64,000 nt of DNA. It comes from an uncultured Bacteroidales bacterium (GTDB lineage Bacteria > Bacteroidota > Bacteroidia > Bacteroidales > UBA932). The notes under the pieces were generated by a model. It did no database searches. It worked only from the letters and a program-made list of their open reading frames with translations, and had not been told where the DNA came from. Each line of letters opens with the position of its first letter. Positions within the stretch are counted from its first letter, which is position 1. The translations under genes and the position numbers were made by a program. Shown piece by piece: positions 54,914 through 63,769 of this stretch. The stretch is from contig CALVDG010000001.1 in assembly GCA_944326255.1 (NCBI GenBank), forward strand, positions 1-64,000. The letters are read 5' to 3'.

Positions 54914-57526
54914 TTATCTTGCAAGGCTCTGCTGATAGTTCCTGAGGTTCTCCTGGAATTCCTCAGCTGAGACAATCTTGAAGTCTGTTACCTTCTTGTA
55001 CGCTTTGGCTGTGCGGAAAGAAGTCCTGGACATAGTCCTTGCCTCAGGTCTCAGGGAGACTCCGTTGGCGGACTGAATCCTGGCAGTGCTGTGACTGCCG
55101 TTGGAGGCAGGTGCATAGGCGGCGCTTTCTGTCCAGCCTCTTGTGAGGGTCAGTTCGGAATTGATCCGTTTGCCTCCCAGGTAAGCCCATGTGTAGTTGA
55201 GATATATTGCGTTGGGGTACATCTCCGTACCGTCCAGGATATAGGGATTGACTGTTATGGTATTCCTGTCGGAGGCAATGTCAACGGTAAACTCCTCGTT
55301 GCTGTCGTTCTCACCCACAGATACGTATCCATTGTCGCTTAATGCGGCCAGGTAGTAGATGTTGTCCGTCCATGCCTGGAGAGGATACATCCTGTTGGAG
55401 TTGAAAGGAGCGGTCACGGAACCGTCTTCGGCTATCTGGAGATACCACTTCGGACCGAAGTCATAGAACAGGGAAGCGACATCGTATGAGCTGTATTCCG
55501 GGTTGCAGAAGAGCTCATAGGGAGTGATGCTCGGGAACTGCGGTGTATCTGCATCGTCAGTGTCATATCCGAATCCCAGGCAGAGCAGGCGGTTCTGTCC
55601 GCGGACTCTGGCGTTGAAAGCCTCGGCCTCCATCTTGAACTCGTCATAGAGGGCGTCCACTTCCTCCTTTGTCATGCCGGTATAGTAGTCGTACACTTCG
55701 GAAGGCAGGGTCTCGGGGTAGTCATTGATGCCGTCATATACGGTTACTTTGATGGACTTGGGACCTTCGCTGACATATCCTCCCTCATAGTAGTCGTAGT
55801 GTGCGACATCGGCAGTCATGGTCCATTCACCCTCAAGGGCAGAGAACAGCTCGGACTCTACTCTCTCAGCATCTGGCATGAAGTCAGCGGTGTTGTCAGC
55901 TATGGCGGGACCGCCCTCTTCCAGTACATTGGGCGTCTGCTCAATATTGTATGCCAGAACAGCCAGTCTGGTAGTCATACCGTCTATAGTGGAGAATCCG
56001 AGATTGAGACCTTCGGCAGTGTTGATCTGTGCCACTTGTTCGTCAGTCAGTGCATTGCCTGATGCGGTTACGTCGGCGTATGTCATATATTGAAGAGCCG
56101 CAGCCCAGTCTCTGTCATAGTTGGCGGCATAGATAGCCGATGCTACATCTACGTTTCCGGTGTTCTTTACGTTGAACCATACCTCGAACGGATCATTGGG
56201 TCCGTTAGGATTGTCGATGGCGGTAACCGTCACTTCCGGTGCCTCCATGGTCTTTTCAGTAGTGGAGAACTCAATATGCTGGAATGACTGGCTGGTTCCC
56301 TCCTTGTTGCCCATCGCTGTAACCAGTATATGATAATTGGTCTGTTCCTGGAGGTAGAGATACTCCGTGAGGTCAATTTCCACATTGCCCTCGAATGTCC
56401 TCATACCGAGCATGAACGATGCGTAGTATGATGTGGTGAACCACTGGAGATAATCCTCGTTATTGCCAAGGAGTTCCAGTATCTGTGCATAACTGTACTC
56501 GTCTACAATCACCACGCAGTACTGGAATACGTCCGGATCGGGCGTGAATTTGATGGATCCTGTGACAGCCTGTACGTTTGAGCAGTCTACGTCAACAGTG
56601 GCGTTGAGGACCTGCGGCTCGCGGGCTCTGATCTGAGTCTTGTAAAAGTATCCGGTCCAGTACTCCTCTTCATTTACGTCTCCGGTACCGTTCAAGAGAG
56701 CATCCTGATAGGCTGTTTCGTCAAAGAGGGCCTGATACCATCCCTCGCCCCAGCCGTACATCGATTCACCCCATGCGAACTCACCTACGAGGAACATTAT
56801 AGGCTCGCCGGGAACTATAGGGTCGTGGAGGACAATCTCGTCACCGTATTCATCGATATATACTTCGTTTTCGGGGCCGTAGTAGATAGTGCTGTCGTTA
56901 GTTATAAAGAACCCTCCGTTGGCTTCCAGCGTCTGTGCATCGGATGAGGCCATCCAGCCGGACTTGTTGGAGTTGTACATTACCAGGTTGCCGTAGGAGA
57001 AACGCAGTACGTTTCCGTTTTCCTTTACGGATTCAGGTACCTTCACGTGGACAGTAAAGCTATTGTAGCCTATGTCTACCATAGTGACGTCCTCCTCGTA
57101 GTCGCCGGTGGAGAAATCCTGGGTCACGACTTCACCGTAATATTCATCATCGACGGTCGTGGCAGCTACATAGAGGGTGTAGTTGGTGTTGGGCTCGAGG
57201 CCGGAAACGGTTATGGAGTTGTCTCCGTCAGTACACTCGGCCGTGGTTCCGTTCATGAAAAGAACGTCTTCAGTCTGCTCGGCCTCAGGCGTGCCGGCAA
57301 AAGCCGCGTAGGCGATCTCAGTGATGTCGTTGGTCTTTACAGTAAAGACCGCACTGTTGGCATCAGAGGATACGAAATTGATTTCTACTGAAGGCTCTGT
57401 TACCTCGTCATCGATGACAGGCTCTTCCTCTTGGTCCTGTTCAGGTGTTTTGCATCCGTTAAGTCCTGCGAAGGCCAACAGGAAAAGACCTGCAAGAAGG
57501 ATAAGAAAATAGTTTGAGAGTTTCAT
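54914..57526 (-). CDS. Large lipoprotein with fibronectin type III-like repeats
   Basis: An 870-residue protein with a lipobox (residues 10-25, ending GLNGC at Cys25). The N-terminal domain after the acidic spacer (about 45-140) and another at about 440-540 read as fibronectin type III/Ig-like modules (the patterns LEPNTNYTLYVAATTVDDEY and TNYHILVTAMGNKEG). The rest is rich in Asp, Tyr and Asn and low in Lys, as in surface lipoproteins. No catalytic motif was recognised. Promoter TAACTTTG at 57565-57558. It is followed by the Omp28-like gene after a large hairpin, so the two may be made in different amounts. Confidence 0.7.
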   Translation of the reverse strand: MKLSNYFLILLAGLFLLAFAGLNGCKTPEQDQEEEPVIDDEVTEPSVEINFVSSDANSAVFTVKTNDITEIAYAAFAGTPEAEQTEDVLFMNGTTAECTDGDNSITVSGLEPNTNYTLYVAATTVDDEYYGEVVTQDFSTGDYEEDVTMVDIGYNSFTVHVKVPESVKENGNVLRFSYGNLVMYNSNKSGWMASSDAQTLEANGGFFITNDSTIYYGPENEVYIDEYGDEIVLHDPIVPGEPIMFLVGEFAWGESMYGWGEGWYQALFDETAYQDALLNGTGDVNEEEYWTGYFYKTQIRAREPQVLNATVDVDCSNVQAVTGSIKFTPDPDVFQYCVVIVDEYSYAQILELLGNNEDYLQWFTTSYYASFMLGMRTFEGNVEIDLTEYLYLQEQTNYHILVTAMGNKEGTSQSFQHIEFSTTEKTMEAPEVTVTAIDNPNGPNDPFEVWFNVKNTGNVDVASAIYAANYDRDWAAALQYMTYADVTASGNALTDEQVAQINTAEGLNLGFSTIDGMTTRLAVLAYNIEQTPNVLEEGGPAIADNTADFMPDAERVESELFSALEGEWTMTADVAHYDYYEGGYVSEGPKSIKVTVYDGINDYPETLPSEVYDYYTGMTKEEVDALYDEFKMEAEAFNARVRGQNRLLCLGFGYDTDDADTPQFPSITPYELFCNPEYSSYDVASLFYDFGPKWYLQIAEDGSVTAPFNSNRMYPLQAWTDNIYYLAALSDNGYVSVGENDSNEEFTVDIASDRNTITVNPYILDGTEMYPNAIYLNYTWAYLGGKRINSELTLTRGWTESAAYAPASNGSHSTARIQSANGVSLRPEARTMSRTSFRTAKAYKKVTDFKIVSAEEFQENLRNYQQSLAR

Positions 57527-57557
57527 GATAAGTAATGTTTTCTGGTGTTTGCGTTTT

Positions 57558-57565
57558 CAAAGTTA
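57558..57565 (-). promoter_or_regulatory. -7 box of the 870-residue lipoprotein gene
   Basis: TAACTTTG on the minus strand (57565-57558), 31 bases before the ATG at 57526. It is divergent from the regulator promoter at 57659. Confidence 0.5.
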
Positions 57566-57658
57566 CGGTACAGGATAAAAAAAACTGTTCCTGCGCTCCG
57601 TTAAATGGTGACATTACATATATTTTACATTTTGTAACCCTGTTAAATAAAAAATAAT

Positions 57659-57666
57659 TATCTTTG
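57659..57666 (+). promoter_or_regulatory. -7 box of the TPR-AraC regulator
   Basis: TATCTTTG ends five bases before the ATG at 57672. A TTTG (57631-57634) is 24 bases upstream, slightly too far. The mRNA would be leaderless. Confidence 0.5.
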
Positions 57667-57671
57667 AATTT

Positions 57672-59339
57672 ATGAATAAACCGCAATTAATCATAATCAT
57701 AGCATTGCTTCCGGTGTTGGTGTCGATGCTTTGCTCCTGCTCTGACAGAGCAAGGCAGTCCGAGCTGCAGAAATATTCAGAACTGTATGTTCATTACTGC
57801 CGCTCGGGGCAGTTCGACAGTCTGGCTGTTGATGCCGGCCGCGTGTTCGCGGCAAGGAACCCGGGCATGGACCGCAGGCTGATCCTGCTTTCCGGACTGC
57901 ATTCTGCACAGGCGGCGATTTTTCTGGACAACTATCCGCAGGCGGCGGCGTACATCGATACTCTGTCCGGTTTCGGGGACTGGGCGGAATATCCCGATCT
58001 GTCCGCTATGTTCAGCGGCATACAGGCCTCATACGAGATCAAGGCCGGCTTTGACTATCCGTCGGCTCTGGCACATCTGACGGATGCGCTCAACTGGTTC
58101 AAGGAGGACGGCAACGCGCTCAATACGTGCAATGCGCTGTACAATATCAGTATGATATATTTCTTCAGGAGGGATACGGCGGGGCTCAGGTATGCCAGGG
58201 AGGCGATAGAGATAAGTTCGGAGAATATGGATGATCCGTACATGATGTGTACTGCCGATGTCGTGATGGCGATGATGCTGTTGGTCAAAGGCGATTACGA
58301 CGGTGCAAGGAGATATGCTGACGAGGCGAAGCGGATAGCGGACAAGGAAAGTTATACACTGGTGTATCCGCGCATATATATGGTGCTGGGTGAGGCGGCT
58401 CTTGATGACGGTGATGCGGCGGCCGCTGACGGACTGTTCCGGAAAGGATTCGAGGCGGCCCGGAATACCGACCCGGACTTTTATTTCGAGCTGGCCATCC
58501 CTTATAGCCGGATGCTTATCCAGACAGGAAGATATCAGGAGGCGGAGGAGTTCCTTGCCGGGACACTCAGCATTGTGGACAGGAACGACAACATCCGTTA
58601 CAGGCACGTGCTCCTGGAGCAGCTGTCCGCTCTCAAAGAGGCGCAGGGTGACATACATTCTGCGTACAGGTATTTTAAAAGTGCGGTGTCCTCCAGGGAC
58701 AGCATAATGAATGTCGACAAGGAGACATCGTTCAACAATCTGCTGGATCTGTATGAGAAAGCCTCGCTGCAGAATATTATCCGCAAGCGTCAGTACGATA
58801 TGTATGTGACGCTGTTTATATGCGTGCTGAGTCTTCTGATCTGTGCATTCTTTATATATCGGTATATAAGGCAGATCCGGCTCAACAAGGAACTGGTCCA
58901 GCGCAATCAGGAATATCTGAAAAGAAGCGAGATGCTGCGGATGTACCTCAAGCAGGAATCAACCCAGTCAGGTAATGAGTCTGCGGATGAAGTGCTTTTC
59001 GGGAAGCTGGAGAGAATCATGCGTGAGGAACATGCTTACCGATCCAACGACATATCCCTGGACAAGCTGGCCTCTATGCTCGGGACCAACAGAACCTACA
59101 TATCCAGGGTGATCAACCGATATGCTGACAAGTCATTCTGGGGGTATGTCAATATGTACAGAATAGCCGAGGCCACAGAGATACTTTCAGATCTGGATAA
59201 GGATGTCCAGATAAAGAATATCTATGAGTCGCTCGGCTACAATTCGGCCGCCTCATTTTTCCGGGTGTTCCGGGAGGAGACCGGTATCTCTCCTTCCAAG
59301 TACAGGGAGGAGGTCCGTAAGATCAAGCCTAGAGCATAA
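57672..59339 (+). CDS. Membrane-spanning regulator: TPR sensor domain with AraC-type DNA-binding domain
   Basis: A 555-residue one-component regulator. Residues 1-25 form a signal or anchor segment with cysteines (MLCSCSD), then a periplasmic helical TPR-like domain (about 50-360), one transmembrane helix (about 378-398), a linker, and a C-terminal AraC HTH domain (about 450-550) with NDISLDKLASMLGTNRTYIS and IKNIYESLGYNSAASFFRVF, the second helix pair. The plan is like the TPR-HTH regulators of Bacteroidota, which sense a periplasmic signal and control neighbouring genes. The neighbouring lipoproteins on the opposite strand are possible targets. Confidence 0.85.
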   Translation: MNKPQLIIIIALLPVLVSMLCSCSDRARQSELQKYSELYVHYCRSGQFDSLAVDAGRVFAARNPGMDRRLILLSGLHSAQAAIFLDNYPQAAAYIDTLSGFGDWAEYPDLSAMFSGIQASYEIKAGFDYPSALAHLTDALNWFKEDGNALNTCNALYNISMIYFFRRDTAGLRYAREAIEISSENMDDPYMMCTADVVMAMMLLVKGDYDGARRYADEAKRIADKESYTLVYPRIYMVLGEAALDDGDAAAADGLFRKGFEAARNTDPDFYFELAIPYSRMLIQTGRYQEAEEFLAGTLSIVDRNDNIRYRHVLLEQLSALKEAQGDIHSAYRYFKSAVSSRDSIMNVDKETSFNNLLDLYEKASLQNIIRKRQYDMYVTLFICVLSLLICAFFIYRYIRQIRLNKELVQRNQEYLKRSEMLRMYLKQESTQSGNESADEVLFGKLERIMREEHAYRSNDISLDKLASMLGTNRTYISRVINRYADKSFWGYVNMYRIAEATEILSDLDKDVQIKNIYESLGYNSAASFFRVFREETGISPSKYREEVRKIKPRA

Positions 59340-59925
59340 GAGCTTTGGCGATAGTGGAAGCTGCTTCGGCACCGGAGATGCGCTCGAGAATCTTAAGCCC
59401 GAACGCTATGGCGTGGCCGGGGCCGCTGGCGGTGATGATGTTGCCGTCCTCGACTACACCCTGACGCTGATCGATGACCGTTACTCCCTTTGCCGTGAGG
59501 GCAGGCTCGAAACCCTCGTAACAGGTCATTCTGAGGCTGCCTCGGGCTTCCACCACTTTTTCCAGCGGCAGCATTGAAAGAACCAGTCCGGGCGCCGCGC
59601 AGATGGCGGCTACCGTGCCTCCTTCTGCAAAATGTCTCTGCATCCGGTTCATCAGCGGAGCACATTCGGCCAGGTTGGATGTGCCGGGCATTCCTCCGGG
59701 GAAGATCATGATGTCCTCCTTGCGGATGTCATTCAGAGGGTATTCGTCCAGGGTCGATTCGGCATTGACACTTATACGCTGTGCACTTGTCACGGCGTGT
59801 GAACTGCCGATGGAGATGATGTTGAGCTCGATGCCGCCTCTTATGAGGATGTCGGCGGGGGCCATGGCCTCGGTAATCTCGAAGCCTTCGGCCAGGAAGA
59901 TAAATGCACGTGGTTGAGTGTTCAT
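59329..59925 (-). CDS. DJ-1/PfpI family protein
   Basis: A 198-residue protein of the DJ-1 family, with the nucleophile-elbow cysteine in VAAICAAPGLVLSM near residue 107 and the Glu in LAEGFEITE near residue 15. Members act as glyoxalase/deglycase or chaperone; this one is closest to the short YajL/DJ-1 group. It overlaps the end of the convergent regulator gene by 11 bases. Confidence 0.88.
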   Translation of the reverse strand: MNTQPRAFIFLAEGFEITEAMAPADILIRGGIELNIISIGSSHAVTSAQRISVNAESTLDEYPLNDIRKEDIMIFPGGMPGTSNLAECAPLMNRMQRHFAEGGTVAAICAAPGLVLSMLPLEKVVEARGSLRMTCYEGFEPALTAKGVTVIDQRQGVVEDGNIITASGPGHAIAFGLKILERISGAEAASTIAKALML

Positions 59926-59943
59926 GACGTTTATTTTTAGGGG

Positions 59944-60255
59944 TTAAAGCATCGTGTAAAGGGCAGTTGAGGCACCTGCTATGCCAAGTGCGGCTGCTAT
60001 GACCGCGAACAGGAACAGTATGAGTATGACATCTATCAGCGAGATGATGAATCCGGCTATGGCCAGTCCCCTCGGTCTCCTGAACATACCGATAAATGAA
60101 AAGACGAGCCCTAGAACCCATATTATCCATCCGAAAACGGGCACCCATCCGAAAATAAAAGTGATGAGAGACAGTACGAAGCCGGCTGTTCCAAGCCCGT
60201 TGGTCCGCCTTTCTATGTATACAGGTCCGCGGTAATTGTTGTCGTAAACTTCCAT
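59944..60255 (-). CDS. Small membrane protein, DUF4190-like
   Basis: A 103-residue protein from the ATG at 60255; an upstream in-frame ATG lies in the promoter. Two or three hydrophobic segments (about residues 24-62 and 68-95) with glycine-rich helices such as GFVLSLITFIFGWVPVFGW. The N-terminus is polar. Function unknown. It has an ideal promoter and 18 bases to the DJ-1 gene, so the two are probably in one unit. Confidence 0.7.
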   Translation of the reverse strand: MEVYDNNYRGPVYIERRTNGLGTAGFVLSLITFIFGWVPVFGWIIWVLGLVFSFIGMFRRPRGLAIAGFIISLIDVILILFLFAVIAAALGIAGASTALYTML

Positions 60256-60279
60256 GGTTTTAGTTTTAATGTTGCTCAA

Positions 60280-60311
60280 CAAAGATACGCAGAAGCAGGG
60301 AGCATTGCAAA
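60280..60311 (-). promoter_or_regulatory. Promoter of the small membrane protein gene
   Basis: Minus strand TTTG (60311-60308), 20 bases, TATCTTTG (60287-60280): a canonical Bacteroidota promoter. Confidence 0.7.
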
Positions 60312-60358
60312 TTTATTTGGCTCAGGAAAACATTCTGCGCTCTTTTTCGGAAAATTCT

Positions 60359-60366
60359 TAGATTTG
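60359..60366 (+). promoter_or_regulatory. -7 box of the AraC gene
   Basis: TAGATTTG, 21 bases before the ATG at 60388. Confidence 0.45.
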
Positions 60367-60387
60367 TAACCAAAACAGAAGGGAAGG

Positions 60388-61242
60388 ATGAAAAAATCAT
60401 TTTATTCAGATACTCCTGATATACAGTACGGAGAGACGGATATGGCGGAACTGGTGCGTAACCCGTGCCGTTTCGGCTGCCATATCCAGATCGTGTGTAC
60501 TCATGGCAGTGCCGTGATATCTACCGGGATACAGAGTTACAGTATGCGGAGGGGAACCGGCCTGTTTCTGCTTGGCGGCGGTCTTGTGCAGGTGGTGGAG
60601 CCGTCACCGGACTTCAGGGTCAGGATGCTGCTGTATCCTAAAGACCTGATGATGAAAGTGCTGATACCGCTGGATACGGATTTCCTCAATTATCTGCACG
60701 AATATCCTTATTTTGACCATCTGGATGCCGGAGCGGAGCCTGATGAATGGAAAGGAGTCATGTTGTGGATGGATATGGCGGCGATGCTGTTTTCCCGTCC
60801 GATGCCCCGCTTCCGCAAGTACATAGAACAGAATTTTCTCCAGAGTATGCTTATGTGCCTGCACAGCTCCATCCCGCTCAAGCGTATGGCCGAGGCCCGG
60901 AGAAATGAACGTAAGAGCTTTATAAGCCACCAGTTTGTGCGGCTTGTCAGGGAGAACAGTGCGAAGGAGCATATGCTGCCGTTTTATGCCGGCAAACTCG
61001 GAATATCGTCCAGGTATCTGAACGGAATAGTGGCTGAGAATTTTGACGGGAAGACTCCCAAGCAGCTGATAGACGCCCAGCTGACTGCGGAGATAAAGGT
61101 TCAGCTGGACAACCCTATGCTTACCGTAAGTGAGATAGCCGAGTATTTTAATTTCCCCGAGCATACTTCCATGAGCCGTTTCTTCAAGCGCAATACCGGT
61201 ATGTCTCCTAAGGAGTACAGGCTGAAACGTGAACTACAGTGA
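60388..61242 (+). CDS. AraC family transcriptional regulator
   Basis: A 284-residue regulator. The N-terminal part (about residues 10-150) is a cupin-like sensing domain, and the C-terminal part has the AraC double helix-turn-helix: KLGISSRYLNGIVAENF and VSEIAEYFNFPEHTSMSRFF, ending TGMSPKEYRLKR. The effector is unknown. The stop overlaps miaA by four bases, an odd pairing of a regulator and a tRNA enzyme. Confidence 0.9.
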   Translation: MKKSFYSDTPDIQYGETDMAELVRNPCRFGCHIQIVCTHGSAVISTGIQSYSMRRGTGLFLLGGGLVQVVEPSPDFRVRMLLYPKDLMMKVLIPLDTDFLNYLHEYPYFDHLDAGAEPDEWKGVMLWMDMAAMLFSRPMPRFRKYIEQNFLQSMLMCLHSSIPLKRMAEARRNERKSFISHQFVRLVRENSAKEHMLPFYAGKLGISSRYLNGIVAENFDGKTPKQLIDAQLTAEIKVQLDNPMLTVSEIAEYFNFPEHTSMSRFFKRNTGMSPKEYRLKRELQ

Positions 61243-62141
61243 ATATGAGCGATGTGGAAAAATACAGGCTTACCGTAGTGCTGGGACCTACGGCTTCGGG
61301 CAAGACCCGCTATGCGGTGCAGCTGGCGGGAAAGACAGGCGCTGAGATTATTTCGGCCGACTCGCGGCAGATATACCGCGGAATGGATATCGGTACCGGG
61401 AAGGACCTCGGAGAATATGTGTACGAGGGAAGGCCGGTACCGTATCATCTGATAGATATCGTGGATGCAGGTGTGCGCTACGATATCTTCCGGTATCAGC
61501 GGGATTTCGCGGCGGCATACAATGACATCGTCTCGCGTGACCGTCCGGTCATACTCTGCGGTGGCTCCGGTCTGTACATCGAGTCTGTGACCCGCAATTA
61601 CGCCATACCCGAAGTGCCTTCCAATCCGGCTCTCCGCACGGAGCTGGAGCAGTATTCCGACGAATATCTGATAGATATGCTCAAGTCCCTGACGACTCCG
61701 CACAATACTACCGACTACGACACGCGCAAGCGGCTCATACGGGCCATCGAGATAGCCGTGTATCAGAAGGAGCATCCGGAGGATACCGGAGTGTTCGGCA
61801 AGAGCATGGTGGAGTTCGCTCCGGACGAGGTGCATTATATCGGTCTGTCTGTCAGCCGGGATGAACGCAATGCCCGTATTGACCGTCGTCTGGATGCCCG
61901 TCTTAAGGAAGGAATGGTGGATGAGGTGCGCCGTCTGCTCGAGGGCGGTCTCTCACCCGATGATCTTATCTACTACGGTCTTGAATATAAGTTCGTGACC
62001 CTGTATCTTACAGGGCAGATGAGCTACGACGAGATGCGGACCAAGCTGGCTATCGCCATCCACCAGTTCGCCAAACGGCAGATGACATGGTTCCGGGGCA
62101 TGGAGCGCCGCGGCATCCACATCGACTGGGTATCAGTCTGA
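61239..62141 (+). CDS. miaA: tRNA dimethylallyltransferase
   Basis: A 300-residue enzyme that puts an isopentenyl group on A37 of tRNAs reading UNN codons. P-loop GPTASGKTRYA near residue 14, the catalytic Asp in SADSRQIYRGMDIGTGK, and the GGSGLYIESV and VTLYLTGQMSYDEM parts of the tRNA-binding domain. It is complete. Convergent with the prolyl-tRNA editing gene. Confidence 0.95.
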   Translation: MNMSDVEKYRLTVVLGPTASGKTRYAVQLAGKTGAEIISADSRQIYRGMDIGTGKDLGEYVYEGRPVPYHLIDIVDAGVRYDIFRYQRDFAAAYNDIVSRDRPVILCGGSGLYIESVTRNYAIPEVPSNPALRTELEQYSDEYLIDMLKSLTTPHNTTDYDTRKRLIRAIEIAVYQKEHPEDTGVFGKSMVEFAPDEVHYIGLSVSRDERNARIDRRLDARLKEGMVDEVRRLLEGGLSPDDLIYYGLEYKFVTLYLTGQMSYDEMRTKLAIAIHQFAKRQMTWFRGMERRGIHIDWVSV

Positions 62142-62146
62142 CCTGG

Positions 62147-62647
62147 CTACAACTCTTCCCACTCGCCGCCCCAGAGCTGGATGAAGCGGTACATGTCGTC
62201 GCGGGAGATTTCCAGCGAAGCGGTGTTGTCGTTGGGATGGAAGGTGACCCTTTCGGCCTGGCGCAGGTCCTTGTCCAGATAGAGCTTGACCTGATGGTCA
62301 GGGTCGTTGATCAGCCCGAAGAGGGAGACGGAGCCGGGGACCGTGCCGAGATATTTTTCCATGCGCTGCTCCGAAGCGAAGGAGAGCTTGCCCTGATGCA
62401 GCTGGTGCTCCAGGCCGTGGATGTCCATCTGCTTGTGGCACTCGAGGATGACCAGATAGTGCCGGTTGCCCTTGTGGTTTCTGAAAAACAGGTTCTTGCA
62501 GTGTGTCGAGTCGAAATCCTTCCAGTATTTCATCGCCTCCTCTATCGTCGGAAGCGGCGGATGCTCGTGCATGACGTAACTGATGCCCAGTTCCTGCAAC
62601 TTGTCAAGTACTTTTCTGCGTCTTTCCTCGGCTGTCTTCATATGCAT
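62147..62647 (-). CDS. YbaK/ProX-type prolyl-tRNA deacylase
   Basis: A 166-residue trans-editing domain protein of the YbaK/ProX superfamily that removes wrongly attached amino acids from tRNA. It has HCKNLFFRNHKGNRHYLVIL and VSLFGLINDPDHQVKLYLD, typical of the ProX/PrdX branch, which clears Ala-tRNA(Pro). Methionines at 62647 and 62641 are both possible starts. Promoter TATATTTG (62672-62665). Confidence 0.85.
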   Translation of the reverse strand: MHMKTAEERRRKVLDKLQELGISYVMHEHPPLPTIEEAMKYWKDFDSTHCKNLFFRNHKGNRHYLVILECHKQMDIHGLEHQLHQGKLSFASEQRMEKYLGTVPGSVSLFGLINDPDHQVKLYLDKDLRQAERVTFHPNDNTASLEISRDDMYRFIQLWGGEWEEL

Positions 62648-62664
62648 TTGTCTTAATCGGTGCG

Positions 62665-62703
62665 CAAATATAGTTCATCCTGCCGGTTTCTTGTGTATTT
62701 TTG
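62665..62703. promoter_or_regulatory. Divergent -7 boxes of the deacylase and glsA
   Basis: Minus strand TATATTTG (62672-62665) for the deacylase; plus strand TATTTTTG (62696-62703) for glsA, 18 bases before its ATG. Confidence 0.55.
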
Positions 62704-62721
62704 CATCCCTAAAATCAGAAT

Positions 62722-63636
62722 ATGGATTATCAAAGTGTGATAGACAAGATTCGCGACGAGGTGCGGGAACTGTGGGGACAGGGCAGGGTGGCGGATTATA
62801 TTCCGGCACTGGCGAAGGTGGATCCGAGGCAGTTCGGGATAGCGGTGGCGACTCTCGACGGACATGAGTACAGTACGGGGGACGCACAGGTGTGCTTCTC
62901 TATCCAGAGTATATCAAAAGTGTTCACCCTGGCGATGGTGACCAGGCATGTGGGTGACGATATCTGGGATGCCGTGGGACGCGAGCCCTCCGGCAATCCG
63001 TTCAACTCGCTGGTGCAACTCGAGTATGAGCAGGGCAAGCCGCGCAATCCGTTCATCAATGCGGGTGCGCTGGTGGTTACTGACCGTCTGATCTCGCTTT
63101 ATCCTCATCCCAAGGACGCGATGCTGGAGTTTGTCCGCAGTCTGTGCGGCAATGACGATATCTATTACGACAAGGAAATAGCCCGTTCCGAGCGGCTCAA
63201 TGCGGACCGCAATATGTCGCTGGCCTATCTGATGAAAAGTTTCGGCAACATCCGCAATGATGTGGATACGCTGCTGGATGTATACTGTCATCAGTGTGCC
63301 ATTTCCATGTCCTGCGTGGATCTGGCCAGAGCATTTCTCTTCCTGAGCAACCGGGGTGTGAATCCCTTCAGCGGCAAGCAGGTGCTCAGTGTCAGTCAGG
63401 CCAAGCGTCTCGGTGCCCTGATGCTCACCTGCGGCTTCTACGACGAATCGGGCGACTTCGCCTTCCGCGCCGGCCTTCCCGGCAAGAGCGGTGTGGGCGG
63501 CGGCATAGCGGCCTACATCCCCGGCAACCTCGCTGTCACCGTCTGGAGTCCCGAGCTCAACCGCCACGGCAACTCCCTGGCCGGTATGGCCGCCCTTGAG
63601 CATTTTACCACCGACATCGGCAACTCCATTTTCTAG
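62722..63636 (+). CDS. glsA: Glutaminase
   Basis: A 304-residue serine-dependent beta-lactamase-fold glutaminase that releases ammonia from glutamine. The Ser63-x-x-Lys66 catalytic pair is in FSIQSISKVF; NPFINAGALVV and the GKSGVGGGIAAYIPG C-terminal motif are conserved. Length is normal for the bacterial GlsA/YbgJ group. Genes of this type in gut bacteria also help in acid resistance. Confidence 0.95.
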   Translation: MDYQSVIDKIRDEVRELWGQGRVADYIPALAKVDPRQFGIAVATLDGHEYSTGDAQVCFSIQSISKVFTLAMVTRHVGDDIWDAVGREPSGNPFNSLVQLEYEQGKPRNPFINAGALVVTDRLISLYPHPKDAMLEFVRSLCGNDDIYYDKEIARSERLNADRNMSLAYLMKSFGNIRNDVDTLLDVYCHQCAISMSCVDLARAFLFLSNRGVNPFSGKQVLSVSQAKRLGALMLTCGFYDESGDFAFRAGLPGKSGVGGGIAAYIPGNLAVTVWSPELNRHGNSLAGMAALEHFTTDIGNSIF

Positions 63637-63733
63637 TTATTCGATCAATGTCCATTTCAGCAACGGAGTCATACGATGCCGTCGCTTTCCGATTTAGTGC
63701 GATGAAATAGTATGTGGGGACGAAGAAATTCTC

Positions 63734-63741
63734 TACCTTTG
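63734..63741 (+). promoter_or_regulatory. -7 box before the rhuM gene
   Basis: TACCTTTG, 28 bases upstream of the GTG start at 63770. Confidence 0.45.
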
Positions 63742-63769
63742 TTTTAGGATAACTAAAGTACATAGAATC

